NCBI RefSeq assembly: GCF_019097595.1 | Contig: NC_080714.1 | Span: forward strand, 22,532,259 to 22,596,258 | DNA length: 64,000 nucleotides | Direction of reading: 5' to 3' | Source: Hemibagrus wyckioides | Lineage: Eukaryota; Chordata; Actinopteri; Siluriformes; Bagridae | Shown: piece after piece, positions 1 through 12,720 of the stretch | How positions within the stretch are numbered: the stretch's first letter is position 1 | How the letters are laid out: each line of letters begins with the position of its first letter | The notes under the pieces: model-generated | What the model saw: only the letters and a program-made list of their open reading frames with translations | Databases searched by the model: none | What the model was told of the DNA's origin: nothing | Program-made: the position numbers and the translations under genes

Positions 1-754
1 GTAGGGCTATTTAAAATGAAATCAAAAATATTATAAAACATATGGCTCTGCAGTCACTGCTCAGCCCATGAAGATAAGCAGTTCCGGCAGCTGCTTGTTC
101 AACTCTCATCATTTGCCATTCCTCCACAAATAAACCCTTTTCAGCTTCCTCTGTCTCATTCTAAGCTCGTAACCGATGTGTAGTAGAAGGCGAATGCCAC
201 AACCGATACGCAGTCTGTTCCACACAGCTGGAGTTATAGCGCTCTGTAGAGTCATTGTGCTAAAGCTGTCCTTTATGGGCAGCATTTGTTTTCTACTCAG
301 GCTCTACCTAAAATATTCCAGCTCACCGGTCCTGTTTCATGACAATGACACCTGTGAGACCATTATGATAAGGACAGGAAATGCAACCTGTGCCATTAAA
401 TGAGAGAAGTGCCAGCGTCAGGGAAAACTTAATAAACACTGCAGACAGATAAGGAGCGCTGGCGCAATGCAGACAGTATATTTCAGGAAACCGGGAGACT
501 GGCTGGTGGGTGAGATAGAAACCCAGTGGGACGCTCATTCTGAACTCATGTGAGCCTCCTGCTGATTCCTCATGAACTCCTGACTCCGTATCACAGGCTT
601 GGAGTTATGTCATGATGGGCTCGTTAATGCCTGTCCTCGTCGGTGAAGTATGTGCTTGTAACAGCTGCAGTCTTTATTTTCTTATTAACTTCAAGAGACA
701 AAAAGAGAGGGGCTTGTGAGAGAACGACTATTTATAGCTTCTATAAAGTAAATG

Positions 755-941
755 ATCCATCCATACATCCATTTTCAGCTACAGGGAGCTTGGTTGGAGC
801 ACACACACAACCAATCAGTCACTGCAGACAATATAGAGACGGCAATCAGCCTACCACACATCACAGGGGAGCCAGCAGTCTATCCCAGGGGACTCGGGGC
901 ACAAGGGGGGGGATCCTAGTGCCAACCCTTTGCAAGGCACT

Positions 942-973
<32 letters not shown>

Positions 974-1015
974 TTGACACAAGACTATAGATAATTTAGA
1001 GATCCAATCAGCCTA
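755..1015 (+). repeat. SINE-like dispersed fish repeat (Mermaid-like), truncated
   Basis: It contains the hallmarks shared with the copies at 4105 and 23066: CATCCATACATCC at the start, 'tatcccaggggactcggggcac', a CA-rich middle, and 'gataatttagagatccaatcagcct'. A (CA)n tract at 939-968 lies inside. Mermaid is a name I recall for catfish repeats; the assignment is tentative. Confidence 0.6.
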
Positions 1016-2736
1016 GGAATCTATAAACCTAGAAATACACACACACACACACACTTTAAATTATCACACTTTTAACACCAAGTCTCCTTAAATGCATTCT
1101 TTTAACCATTGTTTTAGAATTTTCCATTCTTAAAATATCTAAATGCTTTATATTTATTTAAAAAAAAAAAAAGATTCCATAGTTGCCCTTATTATTATTT
1201 TATACTTATTATATTATTCTTGAAATATTAATATTCTGAGAGTTTCTGTAAACAAAACATCAGGTATGTAAGTCATGAAGATGTCCTGGGCAATATTTTC
1301 CTCTAATGAGTTGTTGTTGTTATTAATACAACTGAACAAAAAATATCACAAAATATGTTTTGTTTTATTTATTGACTCAAACATACCGCTCTTTAACTCT
1401 CTAAAATGGGTCAAGTTTTTCCCTAACTTTAGAAGGCTGCTCTTCTGCTCAACAGCACACGTCCATTTGCGCATGCAGGCCTCTTCCCACACGGCCATGC
1501 TTGCTTTGGCTCGTGCTCTGGCGAATTAATGAGTGAGGCAGCGTGCGCCGAGGGCTGACCGAAATCGCCTGCAGTTGCGGATCATTGATATTTTAAAGCT
1601 CCATCTGCTGCGTTCTGCTGTGGGGAAACGCCGTTACGAGGAGGAGGATTTGGCTAATGCGATAGGCTCTGCTGTTATACACAAACGAAAATGATCCTTT
1701 TTGCCAAATCTGTTTGCGACAGATGAATGGGTAATGCTCGTCTGTCACAATCACTATACACCTGAATTACAGGGATCGCCTGATAAGATGTAAATGGAAT
1801 GTCTAATTAATTGCAATCTATATGACTGCCAAGTTAACTCTGCCACAGGTTTATTATATATTATGCTGCTCAAATTAACTCAGTGTGTAGCCTGTATGAT
1901 CAACACTGTCACTTTTTTTGATCTCGGACCAGGTATCTAGCTCCTTCAGAAATGTGCTCTCTGATGCCAACATCCTTCTTCCTAACTGCAGGTCAGGAAA
2001 CAAATGACTGTCATTTCAGAAATAGCAGCATGTGATATTACAGCTTTAGTTCCAGTGTTGCTTAGTGAAATGTGTAAAGGGACGCATTAATATTTATTGC
2101 TCATATCGGACCACACGAGGCACGGTGTTAAAGGGAGTCGAAATGAAAAGATGGATGATCAGATGAAATGATAAAGGTCTGTGGGGAGACCAGTTTCTGT
2201 CTGCTGCTTTTCAGACTAGGGAATGGGCAACAAGAGGCCGGAGGTTACAGTGCCAAAAAGCAGCACTGGGAAAGAGGGATTTAAAGTGTCTCACATGTAC
2301 CTGCCAGGCTCCGGAAGATGTCTCTGCTGAGGTAAGAGCAGAGCCCTGAGAGGATCAGCAAGCCAAAAGAGCCAGAGGTCAGCTTTCAGTCTCATTAGCA
2401 GGTCAGTAGGTTGACCGCATGACGCCAGGGAAAGTGAGGTGAGCTCTTTTTCCTGGCCTCACAAAGCTCTGCAGTGTGTTCACCTCACATGCCGCGCACG
2501 TAAAGAAGCGCACATACACACATTAGCAGGCAAAGGAAGAGGAGGCCGAGTGTAGGAAGTGCTTCGTCATGGCCCCGGTGAACTCGCGTGTCTGCACTCG
2601 GGGCTGAAAGGGGAAAAAATGACTGGCGACAGGAAAAAACAAAGCAGCAGTATCGTCACTGGGACATGCAGCAGGAATTCGCTCGGGTCTCTGCCAGAAC
2701 AACAGCACAGATACTGTGTTACGCAGAGCGCTATTT

Positions 2737-2744
2737 TTACGTCA
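2737..2744 (+). promoter_or_regulatory. CRE-like site upstream of the D3 exon
   Basis: TTACGTCA, a known variant of the cAMP response element, lies about 300 bp before the D3 start codon. Sites of this core occur elsewhere in the window too, so position is the only support. Confidence 0.3.
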
Positions 2745-3039
2745 TATGATAGCGTAGTTCCAGTCCAGGGGTTTGGTATTTCTCACTGTGGTTTCTGGGA
2801 GGTGATAAAGAACGAAATTTATAAAGATTTGCAGCTGATCGCCGCTGGAGGTAAAGCAGCTGAAGCGTTATGAGTTTTTCATGGCGTGGATGTGTGGAGT
2901 TGAACCGCACACTACGGTATGATTTTCAGAGCAGGGTATCTGAGGTATCTGACAGAGACATTTTACTCGGGTCACACAGATATAGAGCACCTGTGACCTC
3001 ATGAAGAGTGGCACTCCTTACAGGGTGAGAGAGAGGAGG

Positions 3040-3086
3040 ATGATTCACTTGAGTGATTTCCCATTCAGAAGACATTCCTGGATCTG
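3040..3086 (+). CDS. pde4d: PDE4D3-type alternative first coding exon
   Basis: This 47-nt exon encodes MIHLSDFPFRRHSWI plus two bases (TG) and ends at a consensus donor, GTGAGA, at 3087. Joined to the T that opens the exon at 49318, the split codon becomes Cys, giving the end HSWIC followed by FDVDN. Mammalian PDE4D3 begins MMHVNNFPFRRHSWIC, so the last ten residues are identical and only residues 2 and 4-6 differ. In mammals this short N-terminus holds the PKA site RRHS (Ser13) and contributes to anchoring; both arginines and the serine are kept. The start is the only ATG in frame that gives the family length. It is too short for ordinary ORF calling. A (GT)n tract begins 25 bp after the donor, and a CRE-like TTACGTCA lies about 300 bp upstream. 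Confidence 0.9.
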
Positions 3087-3105
3087 GTGAGAGAGAGCGA
3101 GGGAG

Positions 3106-3107
3106 AG

Positions 3108-3139
<32 letters not shown>

Positions 3140-3141
3140 CA
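3106..3141. repeat. (GT)n microsatellite just after the D3 donor
   Basis: About 15 GT units starting 25 bp after the 5' splice site of the D3 exon, preceded by a GA-rich stretch. Confidence 0.9.
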
Positions 3142-3343
3142 AATATCTGTAAAATTTATTAGTGCCTGCATGCATGATGAGGAGCAATTTTCAGAAGTAT
3201 CATAATTATTTTGCTGCATTTGCATGTGTGTGTGTGCTTGAGTGTGTATTTTAGTATTAGTAAATAATAGTAATATTAGTAAAATTGGCAATTTTCACAA
3301 GTATCCAAATTATTTCACTGCATTTGTGGTTTTGTATGAGAGC

Positions 3344-3346
3344 GTA

Positions 3347-3380
<34 letters not shown>

Positions 3381-3397
3381 TGTGTGTGTGTGTGTGC
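3344..3397. repeat. Compound (AG)n-(GT)n microsatellite
   Basis: Runs of AGAG broken by one AAAG, passing directly into GT repeats. It lies about 250 bp downstream of the D3 donor, in an intron. Confidence 0.9.
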
Positions 3398-3601
3398 TAG
3401 TGTGCGTCCATATACCCTGTCTGCCCAACGCTCGATGTTTGCCATTCAGTGTAAATTTGCTGTTTAATGGTGGAGTGATTTCCTGCCATCCGCTGCAGCG
3501 TTAAACACCCGAGCGACTTTTGCAGCCAGAGTGTAAATCAAACACAGATTAGAGAGGCTGATTAGCATTTCATCAGTACACAGTTCCTTACAGCACCTCT
3601 G

Positions 3602-3604
<3 letters not shown>

Positions 3605-3634
<30 letters not shown>
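3605..3634. repeat. (CT)n microsatellite
   Basis: About 15 uninterrupted CT units in intron sequence. Confidence 0.9.
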
Positions 3635-3637
<3 letters not shown>

Positions 3638-4104
3638 AGCCTGCGTAGGAAACCCACTCCGTTTATGAAGCACGGCGTTTAACATCTGTGCTTTATAAAC
3701 ATTACATTCATATGCTTGACATTCTGTAGTGCTTTAGGAAGACGCAGTGCTGGTCTCCATATTGAAACGCTGCGCTGTCAGCAAGATCTGGACAAGTATC
3801 ATAGCTATGATAAATGTCTGTCATCTCACAGCTTTTCCTGCTTCATAGGTATTGATATAATGGAGGCAGTGATTCATTATATTGACCGATACATCACAAT
3901 ACATTGATTTATATTTTTTCCATTTCCTACATGACCCCAATGTCAAAGATTTGAGTATGGTTCAATATCTGATACCGATTTATTACTAACGTTGGCACAG
4001 CAGCCAAGTCTGTCTTTAAGACAATATGCTTTGTATATTGTTAACAGAATTTGTTATTAAAATAAGCAAAATCTAATATGAGCTCACATATACTGCGACA
4101 TCAT

Positions 4105-4415
4105 ATCCATCCATCCATCCATCCTTTTTCTCTAGTACTTATCCCACACAGAGTCACAGGGAACCTGCAGTCTATTCCAGGGGACTCAAGGTCGTGGACA
4201 CCCTGGATGGGGTGCCAACCTATAACAGGGCACAATAACACACCCATTTACATACTACAGACAATTTAGAAATTCCATCAACCTGCAATACATTTCTTTT
4301 ACCTGGAAGAGGAAACCGGATTACCCGGAGGAAACCCCATAGCACAGGGAGAACATGGAAACGATGCACACACACAGCAGAGGAAGGACTCAAACTCCAA
4401 ACCCTAGAGATGCTG
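4105..4415 (+). repeat. SINE-like dispersed repeat (Mermaid-like), near full length
   Basis: Starts at (CCAT)n, runs through 'gagtcacagggaacctgcag', 'ctggatggggtgccaacc', 'acaatttagaaattccatcaacctg', 'aaaccggattacccggagga' and 'gggagaacatgg', ending 'ctcaaactccaaaccct'. It shares these blocks with 755, 23066 and the reverse copy at 41865. Confidence 0.75.
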
Positions 4416-5968
4416 GTGTATTTATTTAGAAAATGTTTTATAATGATGAGCATTCTTACATTTGATATTCAGGACCTACCCTGGAGTGAACAGAGTCTTT
4501 CCTGCATTATAAGAATCTGATTCTGGGTTTGTTTGTGGTCAGGGCTCATAATCTCAGGTTCTCATTCACATAGAAGAATTCTGTGTGAATCGTAGTTTGA
4601 TCAATAGCTTAGGTTCGATTTATCCATTTGCTGTTTTATTCTTTATCTTTTGTATTAAACAGTGCTTTATGGCCGCATGGCATGTTATGGTGCAGGAATA
4701 CATGTATACGATTATTAAATTTTAGCCATGCAGACCTACACAAGATGCAACAAAACATGAGCTCATTACAATACTCCAGTGCTATTGAAGCCTGGATTTA
4801 TATATCAACCATATTGAAGTAATCACATTACTTGGCAGAGCAGATAGCTTCCACATGTGATACGGATCATGCTGCAGTTCAGTTGAAATGAACTCCAGAC
4901 CACAGTGTTAAAGAGGATGGGAGATCAGCTTTCCTGGGCTTGAAAACAGCATTCACACTTCACTAATCCAAGCAGGAAAAATGCAAGTGTAAATATTTAG
5001 AGTATGGTTTTGAGTCAAATTTGGTCTTGTCCTCTATTTCTAACATGTTCTTAGGCTGTGCAAGTGGACTTCTCTTTTCAATCCTGACCTCACAGGTTTT
5101 CAGAGGCTGAGCTCATTGTTGCTCAACATTAGTTTTGTTTCTTTAACAATTATTTTTTTTGTCGATTCGTAATAATGTTTGTCTGATCATCTTGTGCTTC
5201 AAGCTGTGCCACGGCCGATCCTTCAGCCAGTGACAACCAGGTTTTGGTCTGAAATATCCTAATCCTTTTATGATGCTATCAGTTTTCACATGCGCCACTG
5301 AAGCACCAGCCACCAAGAAAAAAAGCCCCAAAGCATCACTAACCCTGCGTCAGATTCTGCACCATGGTATCAAGTGCTTTTCCTTTACTGCAGTCCTATT
5401 ATGTCACCCTACATGCTCCTGGCATGTAGTTGAACAAAACCTTACCACAATCCATGGTGATGTTAATGCCCTGCATTTTGTAAAATGCTCACAGGAAAGA
5501 CATCTTCCTTGCAACATTTCGAAAAAAGCCTGTTGTTATGAAAGCAGTGTTTAATAGTTGATTCTGAAACTCGGCAAGTACAAAAATCAATAAAACGTGA
5601 ACTTTGAGCTCCTTTTCCCTCCTTCACCATCGTGAGTCATCATCCTAAGGTCACCCCTACCTTGCTTTTTCGTGTGATGTGTTTTTAGTATCTTTGATGC
5701 GAAAGCAGCTTAGAGTCAGATTTTACAGAGCTTGTTAAACGCTGCGAGTTCTGTTTGCGATGCACAGTTGTGACCAGTTGTAACATGAAGGTTTGTGTAC
5801 TAGAGATAGGTGAGGATGTTATACAGGTAGTGTTATATAGTAATATCAGTATGCTCTTTTCAGATTATCATCATTATTGTGACATGTAGCTGTTTATTTA
5901 TTTATTTATTTTGCAATTTTTTTGAATAGTTTTTACTAACTATTTTTGTACTAGCTGTTTAAATGTCC
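4416..5968. other. Intron, no feature recognised
   Basis: AT-rich single-copy-looking sequence. Open frames are short and resemble no protein I know. Confidence 0.6.
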
Positions 5969-6520
<552 letters not shown>

Positions 6521-9500
6521 TACCTTATGATTAGAAAAATATGCAAATGTATAGAGCATACTCCTTTTTTCTTTCTGAATCATACACAATGCAAAACTGT
6601 TCATTTTTGTCTGTATTAAAATAAAAAAAAATCAAAATATAGCTAGAAATGAAGGTTTAATTTTAAACATCATTTCAACTGGAAACAGAGCTCTATAAAT
6701 TCCATAAACTCTGTCTTGAGAAGAGCTTTTTTTAACTATTATAAGGTGTATAATATAACGCATAATAATGCATATTATAATGCAGGTGAATAATTATTAG
6801 AATACTGATTCCTACAGTGTGAATCACACTTTCCCATAATGCAACTATTGTCATAGAGTTTGTCCCACCAAGCCTCCATGACCCCCCACTTCTTCTGTGT
6901 TTTAGCAATACAGCTGCAAGATATGAAATTTGGAAATGAATATGAAGGTGTAGCGTTCACATTGTAGCATATGGTACTATATCCTGTAATAAATCTTCAC
7001 AGATCAACAGTATAGCATGATTTTCAGAGACACTCGCTGTCTCACTCAGCCATTTCCTGGCATTGGGATGCTAATTCTTCATAGGCATCTGATTCTTTGG
7101 TGCTGGTAAAGTATTTCTAGCCGTGGAACAGAAGTGTTTTGTGCATGTATAAGAAATGCTGTATGTTTCTGTCTTTTCCTCTCCCTTTTTTCTGTTTGTT
7201 TGGAAAGTGTAAAATGGCTGTTGGTTAGTCCCCTTGAGTCGCTTCTGTTCTCTTGCTAACGAGCGCATGGACCTCTAACCTGCTCAATAATTCCGCTGTT
7301 CAGCTACACTGCTTTGGCTTTTGGGATCAGTTTGTGGGACTTGGTTCGAACCACAGTGCATTATTTACAAAAATAAAGCTGAATGAATAAATAGTTTCGC
7401 ATTTTCCTTTTCGGAGAAACTAATTTGAAGCTGAAATATTACTTATCTATTTGTATAATTCTGAAATGGGATTTACATTCCATCCCAACCGGCTCTAAAC
7501 TAAACTAAACTAAATACTTAGGACAGTTTTATAGCATTCCTCTAATCTCTCCAAAAAGCAGCAGCCAATTTTTCTCCACTGTAATGCCCTTAAAGCACGG
7601 GATGTAATCCCCTGGCTGTGGAATTGCAGAAGTGCTGATTTCATTGAAAATATTGGAACACAGCGCTGCCAAGCCTGCTGCTTCTCTCTCTTTGCTGAGA
7701 TAGGAGGCTCGGCTGCCGATTGATGCTTTATTGAATCTGCCGCTTACCTCCTCGACAGCAGGGTGGGCAGATGGAGTGGGTGTAGTGCTGTTAGCTCTGC
7801 TTACAATAGGAACACAGTGTCAGCACAAATCCGACGCCAACAATCACTCCTGTCCAGTGCTGGCACGCATTAGAAAGATGGAGCGAGGTGCAGCTACCAT
7901 TTGCCTCTGAAAGGTTTCACCATTAAGATTAAGACATCATTAAAATTTCATCTCGTCCTGCTGCTTTTCAGCGCACGCGGTCTCGGTAGTGGCTGGTGCA
8001 GCGGTTGCCGTCCTGTTACTAGAGATAACAACAGCACAAGTAGCCACTGACAGGTTGGCAGCGGAGCTCCTCCGGAGAGTGGAGAGTGTGAGTAATTAAA
8101 CCAGATTAGGTGCTGTTCCATTCAGCGCAAACGTCGGCGTGTGATGGAATTAGTATTCCCCGTCTTCTCTCTGGCCTTTCTCTGCAGTTGTGTAAAGCTC
8201 CATATCTTGCTAAATCACTCTGCACAAAACACACAGGAGCATTTCTCATTTTGTAGGCACATGGGGCTCATTCTTGCACAACCCTATCACAGAGACACCA
8301 GAGGAATCTTCGTCAAAACTTACCCGCGCTGTCATTGTGTTCTTCATCTGCTAGCGTGTTGGAGGAATTTGAATGCTTTTTTCTTCTTCTTTTTTTCAGC
8401 TCCTGCGTATTGAACTTGTTAATGGAAGCTTTAATGCCTCACTGGTCGCAGTGATAAAGCTCTGCAGGACTGAATTAGTCAGGAGCCTGCGTGACCTTTT
8501 CAGGGTAATAGCACAGGTACTGCACCACTCGCTGGACAAAAGACGAATGCTAAGGACTTTTTGATGTATGGTTTGTGTGGAGAGTCAAAGCAGTCATAAG
8601 GCATTAGTATAGGACATTAGTTACATCCGTGAATAACAGCTACCTATTATACACTATCAATAGGCTGGCAAATGGAGCATGGCCAGATATTGGACAAACA
8701 GAGGTTGTCTTTCATGGTTTATGTCAGTATAAGCAAGCCATGTTATCAGTTCCCTAATCAGACCATAGATTGTACATAAAACTCTCACTTTTTTGGAGTT
8801 AATGTGTTTAAGCCCTTTAGCTAGTCTCTGATCAGATGAACTTAGCCTTCAGCTAAATAATTTGCATGAATGTCTGAGCCTCAACTGAGAATCTGTTACA
8901 GAAGCTGTAATGGTCCGTGCTTCACAAAGTATAGTCAGTGAACTGCGTCTGGGTTTCCTTCACTTTTTTCCCCAAGTACACAAGTTCGGTTGGCAGAAAT
9001 ATTTTGCTGGCTCTGCATCTGCATGCTCTGTCAGTTGACAACTCCACCTAGACAAACATTTGGAATTATTTAGAACAGCAGGTGAAGCACTCACTTCAGT
9101 GGGAGAGGGGGATAGAATTGACAGGAACAAGAAATTAGTGGCATCTTTGACACAGTAATTTAGGTGAGGGGAACCTAGAATTAGCAAAGAAATGACATAT
9201 GTGAACCAGCAGATCCTGTCATCTGTGATGTAAATAATGTGACAGCTTATTCACAAGCGTGATGCTGATTTTTTTTTTTTTCTTCTCCCAAATGCCTTAC
9301 CAAGCACTTAGTACACTCTGCAGAAGAATACACATCTCCAGTCCCCAGGTTATTTGAAGCAGCCCCTTGCACCGAATACCGAGATTGAGTGGCTGCTGTA
9401 ATTGAGGTTTAGGTCACGCATGGGGGAGCTGCTGGGGCTCAGCAGGATACAGGAAGGCAGGTTGATTGCTCAAGGTTCTCAGACTAGCAGAAGTCCACTA

Positions 9501-11859
9501 TACTTATGAAATGGACTGTTACCTCATGTGTGACGCACAACGCTGCACTTTAGCGATGTCCTGCTGGGAGAGCTGAGCTCACCACACTAAACAAACTGGC
9601 GCCAGTTCCCCGAGGGTTAAACTTCAGGCTGTAGGGAACGACACAGTGTACTGTACAAGACAAGGGTATGAATGTTCTCTAGGGCTGTTTTTGCTGTAAA
9701 AGTCTAAAGGAACTTAGCATAAGACAAATACTACTATTTGAAGTAATAGAAGCACACTCAAGACCAAATAAACTTGATTACTGTTACATTTAGTTCTGCC
9801 AATACAATTATCTCTTTCTTTGTGCAAGAAAATCTCTGGTCTTTTTTATAAGACACACATTTAAACTAGAGTGGAAAAAATAGAAGTAAAATACATCACT
9901 GGCATTAAAGGAATCTGGAAAGATTACATTACATCCTACACAGCATCTGTTCATTCATGGCTGAGACAGCTAATTTTCTTTTTAGAAAATATAAAAACAA
10001 ACACACACTAAATGTAACTCAGAATAAAATAATTTATATATAGATATACATTACTCCTTTCCACCTTTGCTTCTTACTTCAGAAGAGAAAATAAAACAAT
10101 ATTGTAGAACAAGTCAGAAAGTATTGAATGTCCTTTGCATACTTGGGGACACTGTGTCCTGCTCATACTGTCATGGCCCTGGAGCATCCAGGGTTTTTTT
10201 TACCTTTATTTGCTATTGAACGATTACAAATTGAAATTGATTTACGCACTCACGAGTACCTCAACAGAAAATCACTGCTGACTCTATCTGTGATAATGCC
10301 ACAGTTATTCATGGCTAGGAGCCAATTGAACAAAATTACCCCTGCTCTCATGAAGGGAGGGATGGCGTACCCTCTCTCCCCTGTAAATCACAGCTAGCCA
10401 ATTGTGGGAACCTGTGAGCTCAAGTATGTGGATATCACTTTCCTCTAAGTGTGTTACTCTGCCATGTGATGGAGCATGAGCAGCAATATGAAAACATGAG
10501 GCTGGCTTGTCTCAGAGGAAGCATGTGCTGTGTAGCTGTGTGTGTGATGGGAAGAGCTGGCTGGTGGATAGGAAACTGGCAGTCGATCCATGAATATATA
10601 ATTTAGGAATATAGCAAGATGAATTAAAAGGGTTGTTTTACAGTTTTTCCAGGTTTTTCCCCCGTAACTTTCACTATTTTAATCAGCTGTTTATTAGATT
10701 TATTAAGAACTGATTAGTGCATTGTTTTGGTTTCTACTAGAATTAAATCAAAAAATGAAGCTTGGCAAATTTAGGGTTAGCACTGAAGTGGAGCAAGAGA
10801 AGATTAGCCAACTTGAAGACCAGACATGCTAACCTGCCAGCAAAGCCTAGAGGCTATGATCTTCTTCAGAAAATATCTTTGACGCGAGCCAATATTAAAA
10901 ACAAGCGACTCCCTTCTGCGCAGACAGTGAAATGGGAAATCGCCAGAGATTATATTCCCAAGCCTCAGGATCTGCCCCATAGGAAAATTTCCCCGGTGTC
11001 TGAATTCCAACCAGTTCCTCCTTCTCCTCCCACTTGTTCAAATCAACACTCCATTTCTGTTCATCTGTTGTTCCTTGACACTTCTTGCTCATTTTACCTC
11101 CATAGTCTAATAAACACTGAAAATAGAAAATAGAGGCATGCAGGTGGCTGCTGCCAGTGCTGCATTATGGGTAGAAAAGCTATAAATCAGTCTTTATGCG
11201 ATGAAGGAGTAGGAGATAGAAAAGACAAGACGGTGGAAGCAGTAGAGAGAGACAGAGGATTTGAGAAAGGTTTTATGCTCTAATTACACCTTTCCTGGTG
11301 ATTAGTAATTACCGGTGTAATGTCCTTGAGTGATTAATCCTTGAATATGACCTCTGATAATATACTTCCTGATGCTGCTCCTCTACCGCATTGTAGGTTT
11401 TCAGCTACACAGATCACGCTGCTGTTGTTGTCCTGATAGATACATGAATGTGGCTGCTGTTGCCTTTAATCCAGAAACAGACTTTATCATGTTGTAAAGC
11501 AGCAGTTGTGAACCTGAATTGCTTCAGGAAGTGAGGAAGTGAAGTGCTTGGGATGTGAAACACTACAACTGCTGGGTATGTCGGTACGGCTGCACTAACT
11601 GCCGGCACCTATGCACATATATTTATTCTATCTATAAATAAATGTTTTTCGGGGGAAATTATTAGAAACACCAGCTCTCAAGCTGTTTTTAAATCCAGAT
11701 GAAAAACATGCTCGAATAATGGTCTATTCTGACTCTCGGGACTTGTTAAATCTTAACAGGAACACTCGTACTCTTAGACATGCATGCAATTATCCAGTCA
11801 GTGACAGCACTGCAATGCATAAAATTGTACAGAGACCGCTCACAAGCTTAACTTATTTA
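6521..11859. other. Intron, no gene recognised
   Basis: Mostly single-copy-looking sequence. About 7600-8130 is more GC-balanced and free of simple repeats and could hold a conserved regulatory element, though nothing in the sequence proves it. At 10762-11133 a 123-codon frame is open but resembles no family I know and lacks splice or start support; it is followed by AATAAA at 11110-11115. Confidence 0.5.
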
Positions 11860-12070
11860 TGAATATTCACACAGAACAGTCTATGGAGTTTACACAGAAT
11901 GGTGAAACAAAATAAATTGGTACTATTTCTAGTTCTGCTTGTGAAAACTCCTGGTTGGAACTAACTCATAAGCACTAGCTAAGTCGTGAGCAGAAAAGCA
12001 TCTCATGATAAACAACACGCAATGAACCGTGAAGTAGACTGAGTTCTGTCAGCTAAAAAGAGTAATCGAA
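11860..12070 (-). repeat. Dispersed fish repeat (family B), reverse fragment
   Basis: Read on the minus strand it matches the + strand copy at 12265: 'gatgcttttctgctcac' and 'ccattctgtgtaaac' are shared. With that copy it forms a large inverted repeat of about 560 bp. Confidence 0.65.
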
Positions 12071-12264
12071 GGCTACAGTGGGGACGCAAACTCCACGGAG
12101 AGTTAAAGACTGGACTATCATCATCAGGTCATCAATCTTTAACCGTTAATTAATTAACAGTATAATACAGATGCGTATTTAAAGTCAGTGCATTATAGTA
12201 CATAAATGTTTACATTTGGTGAAAAACAAAATGTATCTGGTGTATCAACAGATCTAGGCAGAAA

Positions 12265-12720
12265 TGCTTTGTTGATGAGCGCACAGAGGAGAAAAACCAG
12301 ACTGAGATGTGTTATCAGATGCTTTTCTGCTCACCATGGTTGTAAAGAGTGGTCATGGCCATAGGCTCTCAGTAAACAAACCGTTTCTGCCTGCAGAAGT
12401 GCTGCAAATTGGCTGTTTTTGGTGTGTTTTTCCCCACCATTCTGTCTAAACTATTGTGTGTGAAAATCTCTTGGAATATTCATACCACCCCTTCCGGCAC
12501 CAACAGGCATGCTTAAAGGCTCTATGCTTAAAGCGTCTGCAGTCCCTTTTTTTTATTATTATTATTCTGACATTTGACATGAATATTAACTGAAGCTCTT
12601 GACCACTGAGTACTCTGCATGACTTTATGCATTGCACAATTGGCTGATTGGATAATTGGATGAATGAATGGACAAGTGTGTGGTGTTCCTATTAAAAACG
12701 CCGGTTTTAATCATTTCCTT
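12265..12720 (+). repeat. Dispersed fish repeat (family B), long copy
   Basis: Contains blocks I recognise from an abundant fish repeat: 'aaccagactg', 'gatgcttttctgctcacc', 'caccattctgtctaaac', 'ggcaccaacaggcatgc', 'attaactgaagctcttgacc', 'tttatgcattgcac', 'ttggctgattggataattg' and 'gtgttcctattaaaa'. I know of no protein in it; its class is uncertain. Confidence 0.7.

Larger units (their letters stand above)
1..3039. other. Non-coding upstream or intronic sequence before the D3 exon
   Basis: No gene is recognised. A SINE-like repeat is at about 755-1015 with CA tracts. The part from about 2080 to 3039 is less AT-rich and non-repetitive and is the likely D3 promoter and 5' leader. If longer isoforms start further upstream, all of this is also their intron. 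Confidence 0.6.

Noticed and set aside
10762..11133. 123-codon open frame
   Set aside because: No recognisable family, no Kozak or splice support, and no pde4d-like sequence. Kept only as a note in the intron entry.
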